NCBI GenBank assembly: GCA_026874595.1 | Contig: CM049315.1 | Location: forward strand, 8,180,664 to 8,244,663 | Reading direction: 5' to 3' | Source of the DNA: Sipunculus nudus | Lineage: Eukaryota > Annelida > Sipuncula > Golfingiida > Sipunculidae | DNA length: 64,000 nucleotides | In this document: positions 35,901 to 47,300 of the stretch, piece by piece | Layout of the letters: each line of letters opens with the position of its first letter | Numbering within the stretch: the stretch's first letter is position 1 | The notes under the pieces: model-generated | The model's input: only the letters and a program-made list of their open reading frames with translations | Database searches by the model: none | What the model was told of the DNA's origin: nothing | Made by a program: the position numbers and the translations under genes

Positions 35901-37117
35901 TACAGAGCGGAGTAATCTCACTTTTTCCATTAATTTTTTAAAATCAAAATCAAGTACTGAGAACTATAAAGACCTCGTGCCTGTTTACCTGACGGATCAC
36001 TCCTTCACTGATAACATGCACACAATTATGGACAGGAGACATGACACTGCTGTATGCAATCTTGAATCGACTGAAACATGCAAAATGTATAACTAACGCT
36101 GATGACACAACAGTCTTTTGTCATAGTAACACACGATCTGAAGTGTAGCAAACCTAACAAACTGCGATGAATGGAGCGTTTTGCTGGTTCGAAGCAAATA
36201 CCGTAGGTCAACCATTAACATTAACAAATCTATCATCGCGCCACCACACGCGTAAATACGTAACTATGATCATAGCAAATGGCATTACATTACTAGAATC
36301 GTCTGAAACAAAAATCACAGGTGAAACCGCTGATCTTTCGTAACTCCCACATGAAAAAAACTCTCATAAAAAATAAATATTATAAAATTTAGCTCTGTCA
36401 CATCGCATTTCTAACATATCATCAGTTAATCCATTTAGTGCATTTAATGCAGTCTACATTATAGTAATTCAGCCACATATAGACTCTGCGGTTAGTGTGC
36501 GGAGCAAAATAAAATAGTCAGCATCACACATTAATGTGCAAAACAGACAAACACTTGTTGTATGTATAGTCGGCCATTGTTATGATATCGATATCCCAAG
36601 CGCAGCTTTATATAATGAAAGAGCTACAATGACTACAATAGCCTAATTCTTTGAACCATTTTTTTTCACATCAATGGACCAGTCCATTCCCTGAATTATA
36701 ACAACTGTTGCATATCTGGAGATAATGGGCATATTGATTGACAGTTTAAACAAATAAAATCTGCAGAGTTTGTGTGTGTGGTATTTGAAAAAAAATATCA
36801 TATTCAGTGTGTCATTTAACAGATATTCAAAATAATTGGCTGTATAAGATTTTACCCCGTTATTTTTTTAATCAATAAATATTATACAATGGTTTCCCTT
36901 AAAGAGCTGCTTTTGCATGAAATTTATTGTATTTAAAGCAGAGTCAAAGACATGCATACATGATATGTGTGTGTGCATTCTCAGTTCAATGCCCTTTTCT
37001 AAAGTAATCAATAATATATATGAAATCAGTTTATAGGTCGTTCACTTCTTTTCATATCCTATTACTCAGTATGTTAAGAAAAACCAAGCTCAGAAAACGT
37101 TCAATTTCACAGGATGA
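32995..37117. other. Intergenic region between gene A and gene B
   Basis: No gene is recognised. The frame at 33039-33326 (+, 95 residues) and those at 35237-36211 have no identifiable content. 34695-35430 looks like a decayed DNA element: CAGTGAACCTCCACAATTACGACACCC near 34696 and GTGGTCGTAATT/GTGGTCGTATTC motifs near 34740 and 35398 recall pogo/Tigger-type ends, but no clean terminal pair could be matched. Confidence 0.4.
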
Positions 37118-37870
37118 AAAACGCGTCTCCATGGAGATTACACGTGGTATCTAGAGAATGAGACCGAGTTGTACCGATGGCAAAATAAGTAACTCCTCCC
37201 TTTAAATGTGTATATAACTTAAAGTGGCCTATTCCAATATCTGACGCCTGTTTACTATAGATAATCCCTTGAATTGACCGTTTATAAAAATAAAGCAGAA
37301 AAACACCAACCCAATCACACACAGGCTGCATGGTCGTTCTGTTTATATCCACGTGTTTACAATATAACCAAAACACATTTAACAGGGATATTTGGAGGCA
37401 AGTCAGACGAAATAGAGTTTTTACAAAGGGTATTTTGTAACTACTGACCTTTCAACATCCGAACCTATGCAACCAATTGCAAATACCTAAATTAGGTTAC
37501 ATGATTTTTCTGTTTGTCAAGATTGGCGCATGAACCGTGTTTGCTCACGGCTTGTAAAAAAACAAGCTCATGCATTCGTCACAGAGGCATTATAAGAACT
37601 TTCTGAATAGGATTTACATAGATTTAATTAACATATACGCAGACTTGGTCAGAAATCGCATAAATTCTACAGAATTCTGAAAAGGCAGGTGAATAGCTGG
37701 CTTTGAAATAATGAACATACCAGCCTTGACGTAAACCACAACAGCCTGAGGGGGTGGCAGGGTGACGTTTTCGGTATTCAACAGCGAGCCGCGTGTGGTT
37801 AGTCAAAACAGCATCATATTTCAGAAGCTGCGGCACTAGCGACACACAGTGAGGATAAGACTGCATCAGC
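37118..37870 (+). promoter_or_regulatory. Promoter/5' UTR of gene B, homologous to gene A
   Basis: Distal block 37121-37230 (CTCCATGGAGAT, CACGTGG, CCGATGGCA, AAGTAACT) and proximal block about 37713-37870 (GAACATACC, ACGTAAAC, CAGGGTGACG, TTCGGTATT, CATATTTCAGAA, GCATCAGC before ATG) match gene A. About 480 bp between them (37231-37712) is absent from gene A. No clear TATA box. Confidence 0.65.
37141..37147. promoter_or_regulatory. CACGTGG shared with gene A promoter
   Basis: Same heptamer, same block, same orientation as at 14339-14345. It carries the ACGTG hypoxia-response core. Confidence 0.4.
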
Positions 37871-37936
37871 ATGGAGACCAAACTAGCGCTCTGTCTGCTG
37901 CTTCTAGTGTTATACATGGTTGAAGAATCGGAACAG
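37871..37936 (+). CDS. Gene B exon 1: signal peptide
   Basis: [22 protein letters not shown] is encoded in two overlapping halves of motif shared with gene A ([10 protein letters not shown] and ESEQ); donor CAG|GTAAAT; phase 0 out. Confidence 0.87.
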
Positions 37937-40900
37937 GTAAATATAAATCATTTTGAAAAGTTAGTTTTAACATTTTTTTCTGGATAAAGATTTGTTCTCG
38001 ATATCAGAAAACCATGATCTGACTCGAATCAAGGAACCATAGCATAAAGTCAACCTCCACGCAGATCGCCTGCCAAATTATTTTTCAATTGCATAAGGAA
38101 ATGTTTCCTCTGGATGGAGCCGGTGCTCCTTAATCAAATAATCAAATGTCTAATTTCTTGGAGGAGACATAAACACTCACACACACACTCTCTCACACAC
38201 ACATACATGTATATACATATACAATGGACGTGATGGAGTTTGTGTACCATTATACCTGGTATAGCCATGTAGGACGCGTAACAAGCGGACGGCATGTTTT
38301 TAGGCGTAATTATTGAGAAAACATTTTTTGCACTCCAAGGATGAAAATTTCATTATATATTTTTCAAGTTTTAATAAAATGTGTTATTTTTCTTCCTGGT
38401 CAAATTGCAGAACATGTCTCAGAGGAAATTCATATTGACATAGTTTCGTTTTTCTGACACCATGTTCGCTGCTCTTCATCCATGCAGGTAATATCAGTTT
38501 AAACCTTCCCGCAGTTTTATATGTTACTATTTTATGGGGCACCTGTCATTACCTGGACAAAGTAATGTACCAGAATCTGTATTCAGCACGCTTATTTCAG
38601 CCTATATAGACTGACACTTGCTTGTCCTGTCATATATAGATACATCTCCTGTTCGATCGTTCTCTCTAAAAAAAAAGTATTGTAACCCGTACAATCTGTT
38701 TCTACGTTAATTTATGTATATCTTTACTCTATTATTATTTGACATTCAGAGGCTGTCACGCGTTCAGGCAAAACGTTTGGAGAATATTAAAGATACGGCA
38801 GACTTCATACGGCGATTCCTGCGACTTTCTTCGCCAGGTATGTATACACAGGGCAAAAGATTCTTAAAAGTTAATGTTCTCTATTTTTTTTCTTAATATT
38901 CTGCATCATCTGACAACACGTTAACCGGCGTATGCAGGGTAATTTAGTTTATTTGTGCCTACATTATACCTTCTTTTGACTACATACTTTAAAAAAGTAA
39001 ACTCGAGTTACTGCAGTTCTACATTTATCTAACCTCGCTTTACTGATCTGAGCTATAGTGATGGTCCTTACGTCAAGTCGTCTGATGGTATTCAGTGCTG
39101 CAGGGAAAACGGATCATTTTGTCTGATGGTATGAGTCTCAGAAAATGTAAAAACATCACAAAAAGAAACGAAAAAATGTTTGGGCGATTTTAGGGTCCGT
39201 TTTAAGTACACATCTATAAAGTCCTAAAGTACATTAACACGTACATTCTGCGTATATGTCTGGTTTCGACATACAAATTTTACCTTCGTTAATCTTAAAT
39301 GATTTTTCAACAAAGTGGAAACCTCATCTCTCTTCTTATGGTCAGAATTTAATACTGGGACGGAGGGCAACAAGCCCTGGTTCAATGTAATAAACTGCTT
39401 TCTTTCTTGGTCCACAAGCGTAGAACTTTGCCGAAAGGAAGCCCTTCGAAAATGATTGAAACATTTCTGGATTGATTGAGAAATGTGGAAAATGTCCCCC
39501 CCCCAACCATCCAACCCCTGCCTTACCTCGGATTTGGAGAAAAGGACTTGACAAATCAGGCCGAGTCCGTGTCAATATTAATATAAAAAACGTCATATAT
39601 TATAAAGTCTTATGTACATGTGCGAACGAATACCAGAATATTACTATATAAAAACATTATATATACATACTAAGCTTTGCATGTCATCGTGAGCTATAAA
39701 TGAAATTAACCATTACAGTAAACGCATGTGTGAACTAACTTGAAAATGTACATGATAATCTGCATGAAATTTCCATTTTTAATTGCTTTTTTAATGATAT
39801 TTGTATTGGACTCGCACTTGGACTCGGATTTCAAATGACTCGGACACGAATAAGGTGGCCTTGAACTCGAACCTCAAGGACTCGGACATGGACGAGAACA
39901 TTAAGGACTCGGACATAGACTGGAACCTCAAGGACTCAGACATGGACTGGAACCTCAGGGACTCGGACATGGACTGGAACCTCAAGGACTCGGACATGGA
40001 CTGGAACCCCAAGGACTCGGACATGGACTGGAACCTCAAGGACTCGGACATGGACTGGAACCTCAAGGACTCGGACATGGACTGGAACCTCAAGGACTCG
40101 GACTTGGACTGGAACCTCAAGGACTCGGACTTGGACTAGAACCTCAAGGACTCGGACATGGACTGGATTCGAACCTCAGGGACTCGGACATGGACTGGAA
40201 CCTCAAGGACTCGGACATGGACTGGAACCTCAAGGCCTCGGACATGGACTGGAACCTCAAGGACTCGGACATGGACTAGAACCTCAGGGACTCGAACATT
40301 GACTAGAACCTCAAGGACTCGGACATGGACTGGAACCTAAAGGACTAAGACTCCTCGCGACCTCGGCCCTGTTGCAATAAGAATGTAAATGACTTAAGCC
40401 CCTAATGGGAGATAGGCCCCGAAACCCGACTTAGGCAAGCCCGCGATTCATGTCTGTAACAATAACGCGGTTTTAGCATAGACCGGCTTAAGTCCTGGAA
40501 ATCCCCTTATCAGCGCCATCTATCGGTGGACCTGTGACACCTGTTACATGTATAATGTAATTTTTTTTATCAGTTTCTGGCTGAGTATACACAGTTTTTA
40601 TAACATTCGTTCAGCTGCTTTGTAAATATAATTTCACAATAAAAATGGTCGGTATATATATTTTTTTTTTGCAACGAGGCAGAAGAAGGATGCTGAAACT
40701 TAAATTTTGATGATATATAGCATTATAGGATCTACATTACACATTTACAGTTGATCTAGCCATAAATAGTCCATAAGTGGGCCAACGGACTTTTCAGAAT
40801 ATAAGTACAACTACATAAATGTTAACATCATTTGGATTCATTTTTTTATGTCAGTAAATAGAGAATGGCCGTTGCATCAGCAAAAATAAGAAGACCCAAT

Positions 40901-40954
40901 TTCACAGTTCAGTGGCATCATTATATAGCTAAAGTTATACTTATAGGGCTGGCT

Positions 40955-40997
<43 letters not shown>

Positions 40998-42990
40998 GCC
41001 AAATATTTATGAATTTGATGTGTATGATATGTAAGAATATTTTTTTTATATATTTGCAGCCTGCAATTCTGCTGAATTAAAGTTTTAAAACTATAATACA
41101 CCGTCTGTAGTACAAAAATTTGTATTGTTATTGTTACCATGCAGTTTATAAGGAAAAATGGACTTTTGATATTTCAATAATAAACCGTACACATACATTT
41201 TCTCCACTGAATTTAGTTATGAGTAGCCTTATAAACTTCTTTTATTCTTTTATAACGTGTACACATGGATTGACTGTCAGATGTTCTATTTCTAAAGTAA
41301 AAAACTGTTTCGTTCAGGTTCTCACACGCAGTTGGTTGCCAGGGACGCTACAAACTTTATTTATCAGGCTTCGTCTGGGCTTAGGGCTCATTATGTCAGT
41401 TTCTTCACTAGTAATCTGCAGATATTTAAAGCTTTAGCTGTTTATTAGCCATTGATCTTTTAATATTGATATATACCTCACCGTCTAGGACCTCAACGTG
41501 AAGTTGTTAAAGTTAGCAATCGTCTCCCTTTCGATCAAAAATATATTATTTATAAACAGTCCCGGTATATCGATATGTTCCATTCTTGCAAAATACAAAT
41601 GTCTGGACAACGCTGTCTCACAAGTCCTTGCAGACAACGATGGGCAGCCTTTTTCCTGGGCTTAGGCCACCTCGGAGCAGGCTTAGGTCTTAAGCCCGGT
41701 ACCGGGCTTAAGGGGGAACATGACACTTTAAACTACCAATGGAATTTCTTAGATAATTTGCACATGATATCTACAAGACATACTTTGTAAAATTATGAAA
41801 TGAAATTTCGGGGTCAATGTGCCTATTTTTGCAGTATATGAAGTTGAAAATTGACACTTGTGGTGGGTTTTTATAATGATATTTTAACTAAGGGGGAAAC
41901 AAAAGTTACATATTTTAGAAAACTGACCAATGTATTTTTCATAATATTCTAAATGAACATGCAGAATTAAATATTCATTTTATTTATAGACAAAAATGTG
42001 TATGTCAATGGGTTGATTTTTAAAATATTAGGCCAAAATATGAAAATTTTGGACATTATTAGTTTAGAAAAACCCCCAAAGGTGGCGCTGGTGGTTGTGA
42101 GACAGAGAGCAAGTCCACACATAAATGGCTTCTGGCGTCAACAATATATGATCAGATTTTAAGATGCCCATATAAAAAGAAATATAAATATCAGCACTAA
42201 AATACTATGGGTATATACTAATTATCTCTTCAGAAATACACCATCAGTGTCACTTGCAATCATATGGTGATATTTATGCTCTTTTTTGTCATCTACTTGC
42301 AACTGTCAAAACTGACAGTTGACAACATAGCCGTTGGTATATTCCTGCACTTGAGCCTCTTCTGGTGATATTCTGGTGAAAATTTCTTTGTAAAACTTTG
42401 GTACTATTTAAAAAAATAATTAAATAAAGCTGTCACACTGAACATTCCCACAATTATTGTTCATCGTAGTTACTTTTCTCAAATGATGCCCTGAAGCGAT
42501 GACGTTGTTCGTGACATCAAAAATCAGAAACGGCAAAATATTTAGCCTCTTGATAATATAATTAAACCAGATATTTTTAATTTGCAGTGTCATCAGTAGG
42601 GGGCGCCAGTAAAGTGTCATGTTCCCCCTTAAGCCTCCTCGTTTTATTTTATTGCAACAGACTTATGTCGTTTCGCACCGGGCTTAAGTGAAAAACGGGT
42701 GATATCGGGCTTAAGCCTCGTTAATGCAACAGGCCCGAGTGGCCTGGACTCGGAATCGCACTGCTGGAAGTGGAAATAGCAGTTAATAAAATTAATTGTT
42801 TAAACCGCAAATAAACCAATTGAACAAAAAAAATTGTAAACTTCAAAGATATGAACCTATACCTGTCAACTAAAGCTTCTAATATACAAAATAAATATTA
42901 AATAAATAAGAAAATAATTTAAGAAAATATAATCACAGGTAACATAAGCCCACACCTAAAAAATAACTGGTAAAAGCCTTTCATATTCTA

Positions 42991-43033
<43 letters not shown>

Positions 43034-44323
43034 TCTATTAATTTTTGGTGGAACATCTTAAAAGCACATATTTGTTATTAAAATGTTAGTTTTAGGGGTC
43101 AAATGCTTTGTTGTTACACATTACAGTTTATTTTCAGAAATCATTGTTAAACAGATAGAAGTACTCATTTAAATAGACGGCATTTTTATTTTGTTCTTTT
43201 CCTGTCATATATTGATCAAACTGGTGATAGTTTAAAGCATCATATTATGTTTTATTTATAATATTGATTATATTTGATATATTCGATATGTAACTTGAGA
43301 ACATACAGGATATGGATATCTGGTGTGTTGAATAGAATTTCGGATATGTTTACTTGTAGTGGGGGGTGGGTGGGCTAAGACCTGCAAACTTTGGTGGGCA
43401 GGCGAAACATTATACTTGTAGGGATCCACAAGGGACATGGGGCGAGTTGGGACAGCTATGGGCAGTTTAGTGGGCGTAGCAGGGCTGGCCGTTCGACCTC
43501 TCACCACGTTGCTTGCTAAACACAGTCTTGGGTATTTAAGGTGACTTGCATCATCCACATCGATATTTGTAGTTTTTAATTGTCCACGGCTCTGGATGAG
43601 GGCCATACAGTAGTCATAACCGTTATATTATCTGATATGATATATTTTATAATTATATTATATTATATTATATTATATTATATTATATTATATTATATTA
43701 TATTATGACTTCAGCCCAGGTGGCGAGCCAGTTGGCTCCATTTGACAGCTGCGAGCCAAGAGATACGTCAGTGACCTTACCGCAGCCTGCGGCAGCCCAG
43801 GAGATGTACTGGCCGTCTTGTACCAAAGTCAAGAGGTGTGGGGGCTGCGCATGCTCGTCCATGTCAGAGTGTGTCCCCACTATCGAGGGCAAACAACCGG
43901 TCAAGCTACAGGTAAGGTCATAATAATCATGGTTATTTACTGTGTTCAAGTGCGTGCAGGAGAGCACCCCCCACCCCCACCCATTCCCACCGAATCCTCC
44001 CACCGCACCCAAACCCTGAAAACTGGTACATGTTATGTCTTACACTAATATCTCGAAAAAGATTCTTCATTTTCCGGATATTGCCGCTAGGGGGCCTTCC
44101 CAAAAATAAATTTTATTTTCTTCCTCTGAGTCTTATCCATAACCTTGTTAAGTCATCTGGTCTAAAGCTTGTGTCACTTTGTCAGTATGTCTGTCTTTTT
44201 GTCAGTTGTTGTCAGCTATGTCTGTTTTCATGTTCTTTTGTATGAAATATGTCGTTCAACAGGCTTAACTTTTCACCAGTCGTTCTGAAAGTCACTCAGT
44301 TGTTAGAAAACCGAAAGTTTATT

Positions 44324-44355
<32 letters not shown>

Positions 44356-47300
44356 GATTTCAACTTCCGGCAAGCGTTCGACCTATGGTCGTCTAGTTTC
44401 TTGAAGCAAGTCCCTTGTCGGGCCAGTGAAATATATTTCAATACAATGTTGTGAATACACACACACAAAGACCCCCCCCCCCCCCCATCCTCCCCCCCCC
44501 CCCCCCCGAACATACACGCACATACACATACGCCATCACCCGCACACGAACAGGACTGAATGCGTACCTTCCTGTTGAAGGCAATAACACAGCAGGGAGA
44601 CAGGCGCCGGTACAGCCAGATCAAAGAGCTGGTGCCTGGGTGTGAGGATTCTTAATTATCAAGATCGCACGCAACATCGGACAGAACCACTCATTCTAAG
44701 TAGATTTTCCTCTCATTATAACTCCATGCAAAAGAGTGAATAATTGAAACGGAAATTAAGTTTTATTTTGTAAATTTCTATCGACCGGGTCAAATATAGA
44801 AAATTTCAGCTAAACTATATAACTATAATTCTCAATTACAGAAACTATGGCTTATTTTATTTTTCTTGGTCTTCCCTATAACCTGAGTACGTCATGTGGT
44901 CTCATTCTTGTGTTACTTTGTTAGTATGTCTGTCTGTTTGTCAGTTATCCTCAAATTCGCCTGCTTGCTGATTCTTGTGTCTTACATAGAGCATTCTAGA
45001 GGCCACAGTTTGAAAGGAATCCTTTTGAAATTGGTACGTGTTATGTCTTACACAAATATCTCGAAATAAATTTTTCATTTTCCGAATATGGCCGCTAGGG
45101 GGCGCTGCCCATGACCATCCCCAACATATCATTTTTTTTGCCATATCTCCATAACTATAATTCTCAATTACAGAAAATATTACTTATTTTCTTCCTCTTG
45201 GTCTTCCCCATAACCTGAGTAAGTCATGTGGTCTTATTCTTGTGTTACTTTGTTGGTTTGTCTGTCTGTTTATCAGTTGTCCTCAAATTCGCCTGCTTGC
45301 TTTTTCTTGTGTCTTACATATACCATTCTTCAGGCCACGGTTTTGAAGGAATCCTTTTGAAACTGGTACATGTTATGTATTACACTAATATCTCGAAAAA
45401 GATTCTTCATTTTCCGGATATTGCCGCTAGGGGGCGCTGCACATGACCTTCCCGAAAATTAAATTTTATTTTCTTCCTCTGAGTCTTATTCATAACCTTG
45501 TTAAGTCATCTGGTCTAAAGCTTGTGTCACTTTGTCAGTATGTCTGTCTGTTTGTCAGTTGTTGTCTGCTATGTCTGCTTTCATGTTCTTTTGTGTGAAA
45601 TATGTAGTTCAACAGGCCTAACTTTTCACCAGTCGTTCTGAAAGTCACTATATATAAGTTGTTAGAAAACCGAAAGTTTATTCTGTCTGTCTGTCTGTCT
45701 GTCTGTTTGTGATTTCAACTTCCGGCAAGCGTTCGACCTATGGTCGTCTAGTTTCTTGGAGCAAGTCCCTTGTCGGGCCAGTGAAATATATTTCAATACA
45801 ATGTTGTGAATACACACACACAAAGACCCCCCCCCCCCCATCCACCCCCACCCCCCAAAACATACACGCACATACACATACGCCATCACCCGCACACGAA
45901 CAGGACTGAATGCGTACCTTCCTGTTGAAGGCAATAACACAGCAGGGAGACAGGCGCCGGTACAGCCAGATCAAAGAGCTGGTGCCTGGGTGTGAGGATT
46001 CTTAATTATCAAGATCGCACGCAACATCGGACAGAACCACTCATTCTAAGTAGATTTTCCTCTCATTATAACTCCATGCAAAAGAGTGAATAATTGAAAC
46101 GGAAATTAAGTTTTATTTGTAAATTTCTATCGACCGGGTCAAATATAGAAAATTTTAGCTAAACTATATAACTATAATTCTCAATTACAGAATCTATGGC
46201 TTATTTTATTTTTCTTGGTCTTCCCCATAACCTGAGTACGTCATGTGGTCTCATTCTTGTGTTACTTTGTTAGTATGTCTGTCTGTTTGTCAGTTATCCT
46301 CAAATTCGCCTGCTTGCTGATTCTTGTGTCTTACATAGAGCATTCTATAGAGGCCACAGTTTGAAAGGAATCCTTTTGAAATTGGTACATGTTATGTCTT
46401 ACACAAATATCTCGAAATAAATTTTTCATTTTCCGAATATGGCCGCTAGGGGGCGCTGCCCATGACCATCCCCAACATATCATTTTTTTTGCCATATCTC
46501 CATAACTATAATTCTCAATTACAGAAAATATTACTTATTTTCTTCCTCTTGGTCTTCCCCATAACCTGAGTAAGTCATGTGGTCTTATTCTTGTGTTACT
46601 TTGTTGGTATGTCTGTCTGTTTATCAGTTGTCCTCAAATTCGCCTGCTTGCTTTTTCTTGTGTCTTACATATACCATTCTTCAGGCCACGGTTTTGAAGG
46701 AATCCTTTTGAAACTGGTACATGTTATGTCTTACACTAATATCTCGAAAAAGATTCTTCATTTTCCGGATATTGCCGCTAGGGGGCGCTGCACATGACCT
46801 TCCCGAAAATTAAATTTTATTTTCTTCCTCTGAGTCTTATCCATAACCTTGTTAAGTCATCTGGTCTACAGCTTGTGTCACTTTGTCAGTATGTCTGTCT
46901 GTTTGTCAGTTGTTGTCAGCTATGTCTGCTTTCATGTTCTTTTGTATGAAATATGTCGTTCAACAGGCCTAACTTTTCACCAGTCGTTCTGAAAGTCACT
47001 CAGTTGTTAGAAAACCGAAAGTTTATTCTGTCTGTCTGTCTGTTTGTGATTTCAACTTCCGGCAAGCGTTCGACCTATGGTCGTCTAGTTTCTTGGAGCA
47101 AGTCCCTTGTCGGGCCAGTGAAATATATTTCAATACAATGTTGTGAATACACACACACAAAGACCCCCCCCCCCCCCCATCCTCCCCCCCCCAAACATAC
47201 ACGCACATACACATACGCCATCACCCGCACACGAACAGGACTGAATGCGTACCTTCCTGTTGAAGGCAATAACACAAGAGGGAGACAGGCGCCGGTACAG

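Larger units (their letters stand above)
40366..42735. mobile_element. DNA element inserted in the minisatellite
   Basis: GGCCCTGTTGCAATAA at 40365-40380 is mirrored by TTAATGCAACAGGCC at 42721-42735. Outside both ends lies minisatellite-like sequence (CCTCGG on the left, GGACTCGGAATC on the right), so the element split the array. GACTTAAGCCC/GGCTTAAG motifs recur near both ends. It carries a nested MITE and a (TA)n tract and has no recognised coding frame. Confidence 0.6.

Noticed and set aside
39791-40340. Long open frames on both strands in the 27-bp minisatellite
   Set aside because: The repeat unit is a multiple of three without stops in several frames; no splice sites tie it to gene B.
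38838-43714. Search for gene B equivalents of linker exons 3 and 4
   Set aside because: Candidate AG sites such as TTTTTGCAG near 41833 lead into sequence with no matching donor or similarity; none can be supported.
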